Positions 19,277 through 27,227 of a DNA stretch of 64,000 nt are shown one piece after another. A program made the translations under genes and the position numbers. The notes beneath the pieces are model-generated. The model was not told the DNA's origin, ran no database searches, and saw nothing but the letters and a program-made list of their open reading frames with translations. Numbering within the stretch: the stretch's first letter is position 1; every line of letters begins with the position of its first letter. This stretch comes from Flavobacteriales bacterium (GTDB lineage: Bacteria > Bacteroidota > Bacteroidia > UBA10329): NCBI GenBank assembly GCA_020635495.1, contig JACJZQ010000015.1, positions 36,091 to 100,090 on the forward strand. Reading direction: 5' to 3'.

Positions 19277-19308
19277 AAACTACATTTACCAGCCTCAACA
19301 CAACTCAG

Positions 19309-20463
19309 GTGAACATCTACTCCCAAAAACAACGCTGGAAACTGCTGCTGGTTATCATTGCCATGATAATTGGCGTGGGTTCTCTGATGTACACCAATCA
19401 GTTGGTAAGCAGGCTTGCCATTGAAGAGCGTAAGCGTGTTGAGTTGTGGGCCAACGGCACCAAATTCTTGGCAAACTCTGCCGATCAGAATGCCGATCTC
19501 AGCTTTGTTTTTGAGGTGGTGAAATCAAATACCTCCATTCCGCTGATTCTCACAGATGGAGACATGAACATTGTTTCCATTAGGAATTTTGATGAGGAAA
19601 AAAGTGAGGACGAGGCTTATCGTAAAAAGCAATTTGCCAACATCATCGGGAAGAATGAACCCATTGAGATCAATCTCTTTGGCAATTCCAAGAACTTCAT
19701 TTACTACGATAATTCAGACCTCTATTACCAGCTCAAATACTACCCATATGTGAGCCTTGGAATCATTTCCATTTTCATATTGGTAGCCTATTTCGCATTC
19801 AGTTTCGCCCGAAGGGCTGAACAGGACCAGGTTTGGGTTGGAATGGCCAAAGAAACGGCTCACCAATTGGGCACACCGCTTTCCTCTCTCATTGCTTGGA
19901 TAGAATACCTGAGATTGAAGAATGTGGATTCCAACACGCTGGATGACATGCAAAAAGATGTATCCAGGTTGGAGACGATAACAGAACGGTTTTCCAAGAT
20001 CGGGTCCGTTCCTGAATTGAATCCGGAAAACCTGGCAGAGGTTTTGGCCGATAGTTTCGGGTACATGGAATCGAGAAGTTCCAAGAAAGTTCAGTTCACG
20101 TTGGACACGGAAGCAATTAAAGGTCAGCAGATTCCGATGAACGTTCCACTCTTCGCTTGGGTAATTGAAAACCTATGCAGAAATGCCATAGATGCCATGG
20201 AAGGTGCTGGAGCTATATCATGTACGGTTTCGGATACCAATAATGCCGTTCATATTGACATCGAGGATACGGGCAAAGGAATTCCAAGAACAAATTTTGA
20301 GACCGTTTTCCAACCGGGTTACACCAGCAAAAAACGTGGCTGGGGATTGGGACTTTCACTCACGAAACGGATCATTGAACAATACCACCAAGGGAAGGTA
20401 TTTGTAAAGCAATCTGAAGTAGGCAAAGGAACTACCTTCCGAATTACACTCAACAAAGCCTGA
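19309..20463 (+). CDS. Orphan sensor histidine kinase
   Basis: 384 residues from a GTG start at 19309. Two membrane segments (about 12-30 and 146-167) bracket a small periplasmic sensor region of ~115 residues. The dimerisation box is KETAHQLGTPLSS with phospho-acceptor His185, a variant common in Bacteroidota; the ATPase domain has ENLCRNAIDAM (N box), DTGKGIP (G1) and GWGLGLSL (G2). No response regulator is adjacent, so the partner is elsewhere. The stop TGA overlaps the hemW ATG by one base, so the two are translationally coupled. Sensed signal unknown. Confidence 0.92.
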   Translation: MNIYSQKQRWKLLLVIIAMIIGVGSLMYTNQLVSRLAIEERKRVELWANGTKFLANSADQNADLSFVFEVVKSNTSIPLILTDGDMNIVSIRNFDEEKSEDEAYRKKQFANIIGKNEPIEINLFGNSKNFIYYDNSDLYYQLKYYPYVSLGIISIFILVAYFAFSFARRAEQDQVWVGMAKETAHQLGTPLSSLIAWIEYLRLKNVDSNTLDDMQKDVSRLETITERFSKIGSVPELNPENLAEVLADSFGYMESRSSKKVQFTLDTEAIKGQQIPMNVPLFAWVIENLCRNAIDAMEGAGAISCTVSDTNNAVHIDIEDTGKGIPRTNFETVFQPGYTSKKRGWGLGLSLTKRIIEQYHQGKVFVKQSEVGKGTTFRITLNKA

Positions 20464-21581
20464 TGGCAGGCATTTACATTCACATTCCGTTCTGCCGAAG
20501 AGCCTGTCATTATTGTGATTTTCATTTCACTACCAATCTGAAACGCTCGGCTGAGTTGGTCGATACAATTGTTTCAGAAATAGCTTTAAGAGCCAATTAT
20601 CTGAACCGAGAATCCGTAAAAACCATCTATTTCGGAGGAGGAACTCCTTCCCTACTTCCAACAACAGATATTGCACGGATTCTGGAGGCAATTCATAAGG
20701 CACAATCAGTTGAAGCAGAAATTGAATTGACGCTCGAGGCAAACCCAGAAGATCTCTCAGCAGAAAAACTTCTGGAGTTAAGATCAATTGGTGTAAATCG
20801 GCTCAGTTTAGGTACGCAATCGTTCATCGATTCGGAACTTCAATGGATGAATCGAATGCACTCGGCTGATCAGGCACAGAGTTGTATTCAGGATGCTCAA
20901 GGCATCGGTTTCAACAACATCAGTATCGATCTGATATTCGGTTTACCTGATCAGACGGAATCGGACTGGGAATTCAATCTCAAGAAGGCAATTGAACTCA
21001 ACATTCAGCACATTTCAAGTTATTCGCTCACTGTTGAACCCAAAACCGTCCTCAATCATCGCATTAAGAAAGGAGAACAGCTGGCGCCTGATGAATCGGC
21101 CTCCGCCCGATACTTTGAGATGAACATGCAGTTCTTTCCAGCACATGGATTTGAACAGTACGAGATCAGCAATTTTGCCAAGGAAGGATTTATTTCGAAA
21201 CACAACTCATCCTACTGGAAAGGCGCCAACTACCTTGGTCTTGGTCCCTCTGCGCATTCTTTCAATGGCAGATCACGACAGTGGAATTTGAGAAGCAACG
21301 CAGCTTACGTGATCAAGATAAACGAGCAGCAAGATTTCTTTGAGTTGGAAACATTGACCACTTCGGATAAGATCAATGAACACATCATGACCGGACTGAG
21401 AACAAAATGGGGAGTTCAAAAAGATGTTTTGGATTGGATTGACCCGAATGCTTGGGATACGGTTTTAAAAAATGCCGAAGCAATAGAATCCGAACGGTTG
21501 AATGTTGGAGATAGAGTCATAACGCTTACAAACACAGGTAAACTGCAGGCCGATCTTATCGCGTCTGAGTTGTTCATCTAA
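20463..21581 (+). CDS. hemW: Radical SAM heme chaperone HemW (coproporphyrinogen oxidase-like)
   Basis: 372 residues. The radical-SAM cluster motif CRRACHYCDF gives Cys11, Cys15 and Cys18 (Cx3Cx2C) as in HemN/HemW; IYFGGGTPSLL near residue 57-67, LTLEANPED, NRLSLGTQSF and SKHNSSYWKGANYLGLGPSAHS follow. At this length and without the HemN N-terminal extension it fits HemW, which inserts haem into target proteins, rather than true coproporphyrinogen III dehydrogenase. Overlaps the histidine kinase by one base (TGATG). Confidence 0.93.
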   Translation: MAGIYIHIPFCRRACHYCDFHFTTNLKRSAELVDTIVSEIALRANYLNRESVKTIYFGGGTPSLLPTTDIARILEAIHKAQSVEAEIELTLEANPEDLSAEKLLELRSIGVNRLSLGTQSFIDSELQWMNRMHSADQAQSCIQDAQGIGFNNISIDLIFGLPDQTESDWEFNLKKAIELNIQHISSYSLTVEPKTVLNHRIKKGEQLAPDESASARYFEMNMQFFPAHGFEQYEISNFAKEGFISKHNSSYWKGANYLGLGPSAHSFNGRSRQWNLRSNAAYVIKINEQQDFFELETLTTSDKINEHIMTGLRTKWGVQKDVLDWIDPNAWDTVLKNAEAIESERLNVGDRVITLTNTGKLQADLIASELFI

Positions 21582-21598
21582 ATCCTCGATTACCTTTG
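21570..21598 (+). promoter_or_regulatory. Promoter of the exosortase gene (TTG, 18 bases, TACCTTTG)
   Basis: TTG at 21570-21572 and TACCTTTG at 21591-21598, an exact -7 consensus, with an 18-base spacer. The ATG follows five bases later, so the 5' leader would be very short. It overlaps the 3' end of hemW, showing the exosortase gene has its own promoter. Confidence 0.55.
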
Positions 21599-21603
21599 AA
21601 CGC

Positions 21604-22146
21604 ATGTCGTTTTACGAGAGGAATAAGAATGTAATCTGGTTTTTGGTCAAACTGACCGGATTGTGCTCTTTTTACTTTCTATGGTTTGCACCAAACGTTT
21701 GGCAACTGCCCGTTATAAGTACGTTGTACGGACATTTTGTGCATTACACACTCAAATTTCTGATAGAACCAAGTGTTTGGCTGTTGAATGTTTTAGGCTA
21801 CGGAGCCGTTGTGGTCCATCAGAGAGAAATTGATCTGTTTGACCTTGAGTTCAATGCCCACATCAAGAACTTTTGTTTGGGAATTGACATGATGTTCTCC
21901 TTATCGGCATTGATCATTTCCTTTCCTGGTAAATGGATAGATAGGCTTTGGTTCTTACCACTGGGTTTAATTGGAATACAACTGATCAACATTTCTCGAA
22001 TTACCGGACTGTGCCTAGCGTGGTTGACATTCGGAATCAGTGACAAGATCGATCATCATGATCTATTCAATATCGTGTCGGTCATATTCATCTTCTTCAT
22101 GTTCGTGCTTTGGGTGAACAGATATAAAAAAGAACCTGCTCGTTAA
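21604..22146 (+). CDS. Exosortase family protein, XrtF-like
   Basis: 180 residues, multi-spanning membrane protein. The exosortase/archaeosortase triad is visible: Cys91 in NFCLGIDMM, Arg132 in NISRITGLC and His151/152 in DKIDHHDLFN. Length and motif context fit the short XrtF type of Flavobacteriia. Exosortases are membrane proteases/transpeptidases that process C-terminally anchored surface proteins. The small exosortase-F-associated membrane protein that normally accompanies XrtF is not next to it; the following gene is on the other strand. No substrate with a matching C-terminal tripartite tail was seen in the window. Confidence 0.82.
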   Translation: MSFYERNKNVIWFLVKLTGLCSFYFLWFAPNVWQLPVISTLYGHFVHYTLKFLIEPSVWLLNVLGYGAVVVHQREIDLFDLEFNAHIKNFCLGIDMMFSLSALIISFPGKWIDRLWFLPLGLIGIQLINISRITGLCLAWLTFGISDKIDHHDLFNIVSVIFIFFMFVLWVNRYKKEPAR

Positions 22147-22156
22147 AGCAGGTTCT
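22131..22156. terminator. Bidirectional terminator hairpin carrying both stop codons in its loop
   Basis: AGAACCTGCT (22131-22140) and AGCAGGTTCT (22147-22156) make a perfect 10-bp stem around the 6-base loop CGTTAA. The loop's TTAA is the stop codon of the exosortase (plus) and of the LuxR-type gene (minus). An A-run on the left and a T-rich CTCGTTTATT on the right supply U-tracts in both directions. Confidence 0.85.
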
Positions 22157-22481
22157 CGTTTATTGCAACTCTTACCAGTTCTGCCAGATTACCACACCTG
22201 GATCTTGCCAGCATGTTCTTTCTGTGATTGGTGATAGTGTGGGAACTCAGATGAAGTCTCTCGGCAATTTCTACTGATGATAATCCGAAGGAAACCAACT
22301 GAAGAACTTCCAATTCTCTTTCTGATAGTACCATGGCTGTTTTGCCTTTGTAGTAACGCTCCAGTGAAACCACCTTCAATCCTTCTTGTTGAACTTGGCT
22401 TCGAAGTGTTCTCAACCATTTCACATGCCTATCATCCAAGATGTCTTGGGTGGTCGGTCGTTTGTTTCGTGGGTCTATCAT
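22143..22481 (-). CDS. LuxR/GerE-type HTH transcriptional regulator
   Basis: 112 residues. The C-terminal ~60 residues are a GerE-type DNA-binding domain: LSERELEVLQLVSFGLSSVEIAERLHL then SSHTITNHRKNML, the recognition helix region. The N-terminal half (about 50 residues) is too short for a receiver or ligand domain, so it may be controlled by expression or a protein partner. Its start overlaps the stop of the TPR gene in the ATGA form, so the pair is translationally coupled. Targets unknown; the TPR operon itself is the first candidate. Confidence 0.9.
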   Translation of the reverse strand: MIDPRNKRPTTQDILDDRHVKWLRTLRSQVQQEGLKVVSLERYYKGKTAMVLSERELEVLQLVSFGLSSVEIAERLHLSSHTITNHRKNMLARSRCGNLAELVRVAINENLL

Positions 22482-23026
22482 GGCTTCTGATTTGCAAGTT
22501 CATGACCTATCCCAAAATCACCAGTTGTAAGCTTCTTTGCCCGTAACTCCTTTATCGCTTCCACTATCTCACGCTTATGGTCCAATGATGCCAGTTGGAT
22601 ACAACTCATGTAATTTCTGTAAGCGTTTATGGCCTTATCATATTGGTTGGTGTTTGCGTAAGACTGCGCCAAGAAGAACCAAGCTTTTACCGGAGCCGTC
22701 CTGTCTTCTACTCTACCCACCTGATGATAAACGCTGATCCGGTCAACCACCTGCTCCAAGTAAGACGCTGATTTTTTTCCTGCTCCTTGCAGCTTGATGT
22801 TGTTCAGCGCCAGCAGATAGGCTACCTGGCAATGGCCCTTGTCTTCGTTATGTAGCTTTTGAAGAATGGTTTGTGCTTGTTCAGTTTCACCGTTCAGGGT
22901 GTATTCAAAGGCTTTGTCAAATTGTTGTTTGAACTTGTATTCGCTCATCTGAGCGTTTGCTTTTCCGGCAATTGCAATTACGATTAATGTTGAGGTAAGC
23001 GCGAGTAATATTCTTAGAGTTTTCAT
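22478..23026 (-). CDS. Secreted TPR-repeat protein
   Basis: 182 residues. Signal peptide MKTLRILLALTSTLIVIAIAGKANAQ, then TPR-like helical units around residues 33-58 and 118-139 (FFLAQSYANTNQYDKAINAYRNYM). Probably periplasmic or surface scaffold. It resembles the upstream gene at 23122-23793 in layout (signal segment plus TPRs, charged linker between), so the two are likely paralogues. Coupled to the LuxR-type gene by an ATGA overlap. Confidence 0.8.
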   Translation of the reverse strand: MKTLRILLALTSTLIVIAIAGKANAQMSEYKFKQQFDKAFEYTLNGETEQAQTILQKLHNEDKGHCQVAYLLALNNIKLQGAGKKSASYLEQVVDRISVYHQVGRVEDRTAPVKAWFFLAQSYANTNQYDKAINAYRNYMSCIQLASLDHKREIVEAIKELRAKKLTTGDFGIGHELANQKP

Positions 23027-23076
23027 GATTCTTGAGTTTTTTTTGTTAATGTGTTTGATTGTGTTCGGCTGCGTTC

Positions 23077-23102
23077 GGCCGTGGCCTGGTCATTCCACGG
23101 CC
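23077..23102 (-). other. Intercistronic hairpin between the two TPR genes
   Basis: GGCCGTGG (23077-23084) and CCACGGCC (23095-23102) form a perfect 8-bp GC-rich stem with a 10-base loop, 20 bases after the stop of the upstream TPR gene. No T-run follows on the minus strand, so it may be a weak terminator, a processing site or an mRNA-stabilising structure between the genes. Confidence 0.5.
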
Positions 23103-23121
23103 AGAACTGCAACCTGAATGG

Positions 23122-23793
23122 TCATTGTACTTTGGCGTTCTGCACTATTCCAACCTGTTCATCAGATGAAGCCTGGTTGGCTGCGGCAATTCTACAGTTC
23201 GTTGCATTTTGGCTGATGATGGCATAGGTGCGGCTCGATGCTTTCACTTTACCACCTTCCATGCTCTCCAAGAATTGGGCATAGAAGTCGGCCGCCATAT
23301 CATAATGCTCCGTGCTTTCGTAAGCCTTGGCCAACAGATAGAGAGTTTCCAGCGGAGCTCTGGTCTCGTCCAGATCCCAATCTTCGTATTCTGCTGTAGC
23401 TTCCGCTGATGCACGATTCAGGTAGAAAACCGCCTTCTCTGCAGATACTTCTCCGTAGAGGTAGCACTTGCCAAGCAAATGATTCACATTGGCATTTTCT
23501 CCCGTGTTAGAACGCACTTCCAGCAACTTCACAATTGCCTTATCGTAATCCATACGGTCTATGTCCAGCATGGCCTGACGCAGTAGAATGCGATACTTCA
23601 CATCATCATTTGCTGTGGCTGACGCTACACTGACGCCTACCGTAAGTAAGGTGAACAGTATGATCAACAAGTTCATTGTTCGATTAGTGATGCCATCATC
23701 GTCTCCGATCTTTGGACGAGGAGTTGCCTCCTGATTTTGGATGTAGGTCCCAAGACCCGCACTCCAGTTTTGATTTTCTTTTAAAGTTTTCAT
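23122..23793 (-). CDS. TPR-repeat protein with unusual 39-residue N-terminal extension
   Basis: 223 residues from the ATG at 23793. A membrane/signal segment (MNLLIILFTLLTVGVSVASA) begins only at residue 40; before it lies a hydrophilic stretch containing KENQNWSAGLGTYIQ and PRPKIGDDDG. The alternative start at Met40 (23676) would give a plain signal peptide. The first start is preferred because its surroundings (AACTCTTAATCATGAAAAC) closely match those of the neighbouring TPR gene (AACTCAAGAATCATGAAAAC). With it the protein would be N-in, single-pass, with a periplasmic TPR region (YDKAIVKLLEVRSNTGENANVNHLLGKCYLY and AKAYESTEHYDMAADFYAQFL in outline). Function unknown. Upstream 23794-24066 holds only an AT-rich spacer with a short hairpin-like AATAGC/GCTATT. 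Confidence 0.75.
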   Translation of the reverse strand: MKTLKENQNWSAGLGTYIQNQEATPRPKIGDDDGITNRTMNLLIILFTLLTVGVSVASATANDDVKYRILLRQAMLDIDRMDYDKAIVKLLEVRSNTGENANVNHLLGKCYLYGEVSAEKAVFYLNRASAEATAEYEDWDLDETRAPLETLYLLAKAYESTEHYDMAADFYAQFLESMEGGKVKASSRTYAIISQNATNCRIAAANQASSDEQVGIVQNAKVQ

Positions 23794-24066
23794 GATTAAG
23801 AGTTTTAAGGGTTTGTTTTTTTGGCGCCTTGTTGTTTGAATTCGTCACCAAAGGTTGCACGTCAACACCCCGCACTCCTAACCAACTTTTTCATGATTCT
23901 AGGAAGTCTGAGACTGCTTTTAATCGAAATAGCCTTTTTTAGCTATTGACTTTAACAAATTGACAATCAGCAATATAACATCGTTCTGGCAGCGTTTTAT
24001 AGCTAAAAATGGTTAGGATTTGAGAAGGACTTTAAAACCTGTATTTTAGGGCAAATTCCTTGTTAT

Positions 24067-25572
24067 ATGCCAGCCCAGGACGAGCTTTTTCAGCTGATAA
24101 AATGTTTGACACCTTCCGAGAAACGCTACTTCAAAGTGAATGGGGAAAGCAACAGCAACTACATGCAGTTATTTGACGCCATGGATAAGCAAACAGACGA
24201 GTATGATGAGGAACTCCTAAAGGTCAAGAATGCCAAAAAGCCGTTTGTCAAATACCTATCCGCAGAGAAAAAACAACTGCGAGAGCAGATCATGAAACAG
24301 ATGCGGGCGTATCGTTCTGATTCTACAGTTGACAACAAAATCAACGAACTCTTACAGGATGAAGCATTCTATCGGGACAAAGGCTTAAAGGCGCTACGAG
24401 AAAAAGCAATTGCCAAAGCCAAAGAACTAGCTACAAAATATGAGCGGTTTTATTTGCTGCAGGAGATTCTAGAAAAAGAGATTGCCTATGTAGAGGAGTT
24501 TGAAGAGAAAAATGTTACCAACCCGGTACTTGCATTGATTGCAGAATGGAAAGATATCCTCATTAAGCAACAGACCTTTTTAGAATTATGGTCAAACAAC
24601 AAGGAAATTTTTGCAGGATATCGGTCGGGGGAAGATATAAAAGATGAGTACTTCATCAATCGTATGCGTAATGCTATCAAGGAAGTAGAGTTCTACAGAG
24701 CTAGAACGATTGGCTCATTTAGATTACAAAGAGCATTTCATAGAGCGTATTCAAATTATCATAATGTGTTCATGGAAGACAAGCTTTCGTTTGAGTCTAC
24801 CGTATGTGAGTATCAGTTGTTTCAGGAGTTTCCTCAATTCAAACTTGAGTCTTCGCACGATTACAAAGTCTGCTTGTCGAATCTGGTCTCAAGAGCACAA
24901 TCAGCAGGAAAAGAAGAAGAGTTTTTACAATACATTTCTGAACTGAAGAAACTCCCTACCTCTAGCTTTAACGATGATGGAGAGGTATTTCAGAATGTTT
25001 ACTTCCTGGAACATCTATACTACATTAATAAAGGAAATTTTCACCAAGCAGAATCCCTTATTGCTGAAATCGAGAGGGGTTTGAACGAGTTTGGTCAAAA
25101 AATCAATAAAGCAAGACGCCTGACGTTCCTTTACAACATTATGATAATGTATTTCTTAATGCATGAATTCAAGAAGTGCACAAAATGGGCAGATGAGATT
25201 TTAAGCGATAAGTCAGAAATCAAGCAAAACGTTACTACAATTACCAAAGTTCTACTACCCATAATACATTTTGAACTCGGTCATCATGATCTGGTAGAAA
25301 ACCTTACTCGATCCGCTTACAGGCACCTGAAAAACAAAAAGAGACTACACGAATTTGAGCGTCTAGTTCTACATTATTTTAAAGAAATGCCGTTTTCCGT
25401 AGACAATGATTCGTTCTATAAGTCTGTATTGTCGTTTCAAGATTCGCTAAGTCAAATTATGGATGACCCCAATCAAAAAATACTGCTTGGAATGGAGGAA
25501 CTGAAATTATGGTGTATCTCCAGGACCAAGGGAATTCTAATGTCGGAGCAACTGGCGCAGCAAAGTCAGTGA
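24067..25572 (+). CDS. Large alpha-helical protein, unknown function
   Basis: 501 residues, no signal peptide or membrane segment, predominantly helical and charged, with TPR-like character in the second half (HLYYINKGNFHQAESLIAEIE; FELGHHDLVENL). The N-terminus LFQLIKCLTPSEKRYFKV is distinctive. I do not recognise a named family. The gene sits alone on the plus strand among minus-strand secreted proteins and its codons look more A/T-rich than in the mutL or relA regions. It ends seven bases inside the convergent lipoprotein gene. Confidence 0.75.
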   Translation: MPAQDELFQLIKCLTPSEKRYFKVNGESNSNYMQLFDAMDKQTDEYDEELLKVKNAKKPFVKYLSAEKKQLREQIMKQMRAYRSDSTVDNKINELLQDEAFYRDKGLKALREKAIAKAKELATKYERFYLLQEILEKEIAYVEEFEEKNVTNPVLALIAEWKDILIKQQTFLELWSNNKEIFAGYRSGEDIKDEYFINRMRNAIKEVEFYRARTIGSFRLQRAFHRAYSNYHNVFMEDKLSFESTVCEYQLFQEFPQFKLESSHDYKVCLSNLVSRAQSAGKEEEFLQYISELKKLPTSSFNDDGEVFQNVYFLEHLYYINKGNFHQAESLIAEIERGLNEFGQKINKARRLTFLYNIMIMYFLMHEFKKCTKWADEILSDKSEIKQNVTTITKVLLPIIHFELGHHDLVENLTRSAYRHLKNKKRLHEFERLVLHYFKEMPFSVDNDSFYKSVLSFQDSLSQIMDDPNQKILLGMEELKLWCISRTKGILMSEQLAQQSQ

Positions 25573-27218
25573 TTCTCCCTATCTAATACTAAAACGGTAC
25601 AATGCAAAGCTGAAGAGTGATCGTATCCGTATGGAATCTTAATGGCCTCAATTCCGCTTTTGCTTTTTAGGACTGAAATGGTAGTGTCGGCATATTTGCG
25701 TATTCGCGAACCACAATAATACGGCAGATAAAACTTATCTGAACCAGCGGTGGACTCGGACAATCCGTTAGCGAACGAATAATAACCATAAATTCTCCCG
25801 TCATTACAATCCCATCCCAAAGGAAGTGGAACTTCAATCCTTCTTCCTATCACATTAGTTTCTGTCTTTAAATCTGCATCCAGCTTGTCTGCAGTATTGA
25901 CAATCCATTTTCTAAGTCGACTAGTGCGCGCTGAAATAGTGTCTAAATTCTCCTTCGCGCTTCCGGGGTCACATTTATCCACAGTGTTCAAACTTGCATC
26001 AGGAAGTGTAAGCATATAAACAAGGGTATCTTTTTCAGGGCCTTGCCGAAATTGAAGCAACGAAATGAACATGTCGATATGCCAAAGGGGTTGCGAACTA
26101 AACCCACCATTCAATTGCTTATAGTCATCTTCTTCTTTTTCAGTTCCAACCCAAACGACCGGAACTTTCACAATTGACTCAAATGCTTCGGTTACCATTG
26201 ATTCTGACACCGATTCCATATCTAGTCCTAAACGATCTAAATTTTCTTTGACACCTCCCAAGTTGGTGTCTAGATAGTTTTTCATCAAGGTCTCCCTCCC
26301 TATTAGAACAACCTTCGAAGAAAAAAGACTATTTCCGCCTTCAATGTTTAGAATACTTGGTTTAGCGAATCCAATTCCAGCTTTTGCGGCCACATCTTTT
26401 GCTATGACATTGTACAACTCCTGCTTGTAGCGTTCTCCACGAAACTGACTTCTAATTAAGGAATTACCACTTCGCTGCTGTACGAGTAGATAATCCTGAG
26501 GCCAGCTGGTTAGTAGTTCATTAGCTTCTTTGACGCAATGACAGATCGAAGCAGATTCAGAACAGAGTTCATCTAAATAATCCACTCTTACTTCTATTCG
26601 AACCTTTCCAGCTTCATACGCTTTACACGTTTTTATCAATTCATTCTTAGAGTCTTCACGTTGCCTTCTCCTCAATTCTCGCCATTTCAAGGCAAGCTTT
26701 CTAAGCTTTTTGATTCTGTATTTATCCAGATTAGAGGAAATCGAATATCCTTCAACGTGAATTTCGTTCCTGATCAACTTTAGATAATCATCGTAGTTTT
26801 CAAAGTTTGAATCAAAACTTACAAGTTTGTTTGATTCACTTTCGAATTCATTACTGAATGCTTTTAACTGTTCATTAACTTTATCATCGTTAGAAGTAAA
26901 GACATCGTCTTCAATTTTCCCATTAATTCTTTCTGAGCTGCCAATGTGATACAGTATAACAACATTATCGGCCACATGATTCAAGAGTGCAGGGATGAAA
27001 TCCTCGCAGTATGTTGCATCAAGACAAACGGATGGGCTGACCGTAAGCCCACCCGAATACACGCATCCCGAACTTATACTTCCAACATCACCTACCTCAA
27101 TCGGCAATACGGTTAAAACCTGTGATATTTTTCCTTCGAATGAAGAAACAAAATGCTCTTGTTGTTGATTACATGCAATAAGAACAATGGCGAGTACTAT
27201 GATTGACCAGTGCCTCAA
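25566..27218 (-). CDS. Lipoprotein with guanidino-group-modifying (peptidylarginine/agmatine deiminase-like) catalytic motifs
   Basis: 550 residues. The signal peptide ends in LAIVLIAC (Cys16), a lipobox, so the protein is membrane-anchored. The catalytic elements of the guanidino-modifying superfamily appear in order: EGGN at 293-296, HID at 380-382 (the HxD pair), the SFAN stretch at 481-484 followed by a KFYLPYY strand, and a near-terminal Cys540 in SSALHCTVLVLD, matching the nucleophile context of peptidylarginine and agmatine deiminases. An extra ~270-residue N-terminal part contains a Lys/Arg-rich helix (about 168-190). Substrate unknown; a surface arginine or protein-arginine target is inference. 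It starts nine bases after another lipoprotein gene. Agmatine deiminases proper are shorter and cytoplasmic. Confidence 0.65.
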   Translation of the reverse strand: MRHWSIIVLAIVLIACNQQQEHFVSSFEGKISQVLTVLPIEVGDVGSISSGCVYSGGLTVSPSVCLDATYCEDFIPALLNHVADNVVILYHIGSSERINGKIEDDVFTSNDDKVNEQLKAFSNEFESESNKLVSFDSNFENYDDYLKLIRNEIHVEGYSISSNLDKYRIKKLRKLALKWRELRRRQREDSKNELIKTCKAYEAGKVRIEVRVDYLDELCSESASICHCVKEANELLTSWPQDYLLVQQRSGNSLIRSQFRGERYKQELYNVIAKDVAAKAGIGFAKPSILNIEGGNSLFSSKVVLIGRETLMKNYLDTNLGGVKENLDRLGLDMESVSESMVTEAFESIVKVPVVWVGTEKEEDDYKQLNGGFSSQPLWHIDMFISLLQFRQGPEKDTLVYMLTLPDASLNTVDKCDPGSAKENLDTISARTSRLRKWIVNTADKLDADLKTETNVIGRRIEVPLPLGWDCNDGRIYGYYSFANGLSESTAGSDKFYLPYYCGSRIRKYADTTISVLKSKSGIEAIKIPYGYDHSSALHCTVLVLDRENH

Positions 27219-27227
27219 ATCAGCAGA

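Noticed and set aside
23876..24017. TCCTAACC/GGTTAGGA pair before the 24067 gene
   Set aside because: Eight-base arms 130 bases apart in AT-rich spacer are expected by chance.
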